Origin: an uncultured Clostridia bacterium
GTDB lineage: Bacteria > Bacillota_A > Clostridia > Oscillospirales > Oscillospiraceae
Assembly (NCBI GenBank): GCA_946059285.1
Contig: CAMGMW010000080.1
Location: 1 to 5,867 of the forward strand
Direction of reading: 5' to 3'
DNA: 5,867 bases
Shown: positions 5,814-5,867 of the stretch, in pieces
Layout: the number at the start of each line of letters is the position of its first letter
Numbering within the stretch: the stretch's first letter is position 1
Program-made: the position numbers and the translations under genes
Notes under the pieces: model-generated
What the model was told of the DNA's origin: nothing
Database searches by the model: none
Seen by the model: the letters and a program-made list of their open reading frames with translations, nothing else

Positions 5814-5829
5814 CAGTCTGTCAAAAAAC

Positions 5830-5858
5830 TTCCAAGAAGCCCCCGTTTCTGGTATAAT
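5830..5858 (+). promoter_or_regulatory. Extended -10 promoter for a gene beyond the right edge
   Basis: TGG followed by a perfect TATAAT (5853-5858) forms an extended -10 element. The -35 position (TTCCAA, 5830-5835, 17-bp spacer) is weak. It lies just after the permease terminator and reads out of the window, implying a plus-strand gene downstream. Confidence 0.65.
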
Positions 5859-5867
5859 AGAAGAAAC

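Overview
The window carries four protein-coding genes in two divergent pairs. Its GC content is moderate to high, it has strong AGGAGG-type ribosome binding sites and sigma-A-like promoters, and it encodes a CBS/DRTGG-regulated family II pyrophosphatase. Together these suggest a Firmicute, most likely a gut-type member of the Clostridia (inference; no rRNA or other taxonomic marker is present).

Left half, minus strand (1-2092): a two-gene operon. The promoter (2123-2151) drives a 301-residue sugar-phosphate-type nucleotidyltransferase (1187-2092). After a 26-bp gap follows an AraC-family regulator (1-1160), whose last residues run off the left edge. The regulator has two beta-rich N-terminal segments instead of the usual one, and its second DNA-binding helix carries two prolines.

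Centre (2093-2265): a compact divergent promoter region. The two -35 boxes are about 50 bp apart, with a small A/T-rich dyad between them.

Right half, plus strand: a complete 538-residue CBS-domain family II inorganic pyrophosphatase (2266-3882). A 346-bp gene-free interval follows (3883-4228), unusually dense in inverted repeats. Next comes a UraA-type NCS2 nucleobase permease (4229-5767) with its own extended -10 promoter, then a strong 13-bp terminator hairpin. A further promoter at the right edge (5830-5858) points at a gene outside the window.

A loose metabolic theme can be drawn by inference. Nucleotidyl transfer and uracil salvage (uracil + PRPP to UMP + PPi) both release pyrophosphate, which the central enzyme removes under adenine-nucleotide control. 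The separate promoters mean co-regulation is not shown. I see no CRISPR array, tRNA, rRNA, insertion sequence or clearly novel system. The least explained parts are the palindrome-rich interval at 3920-4145, the roughly 95-residue extracellular segment of the permease, and the unusual AraC protein.
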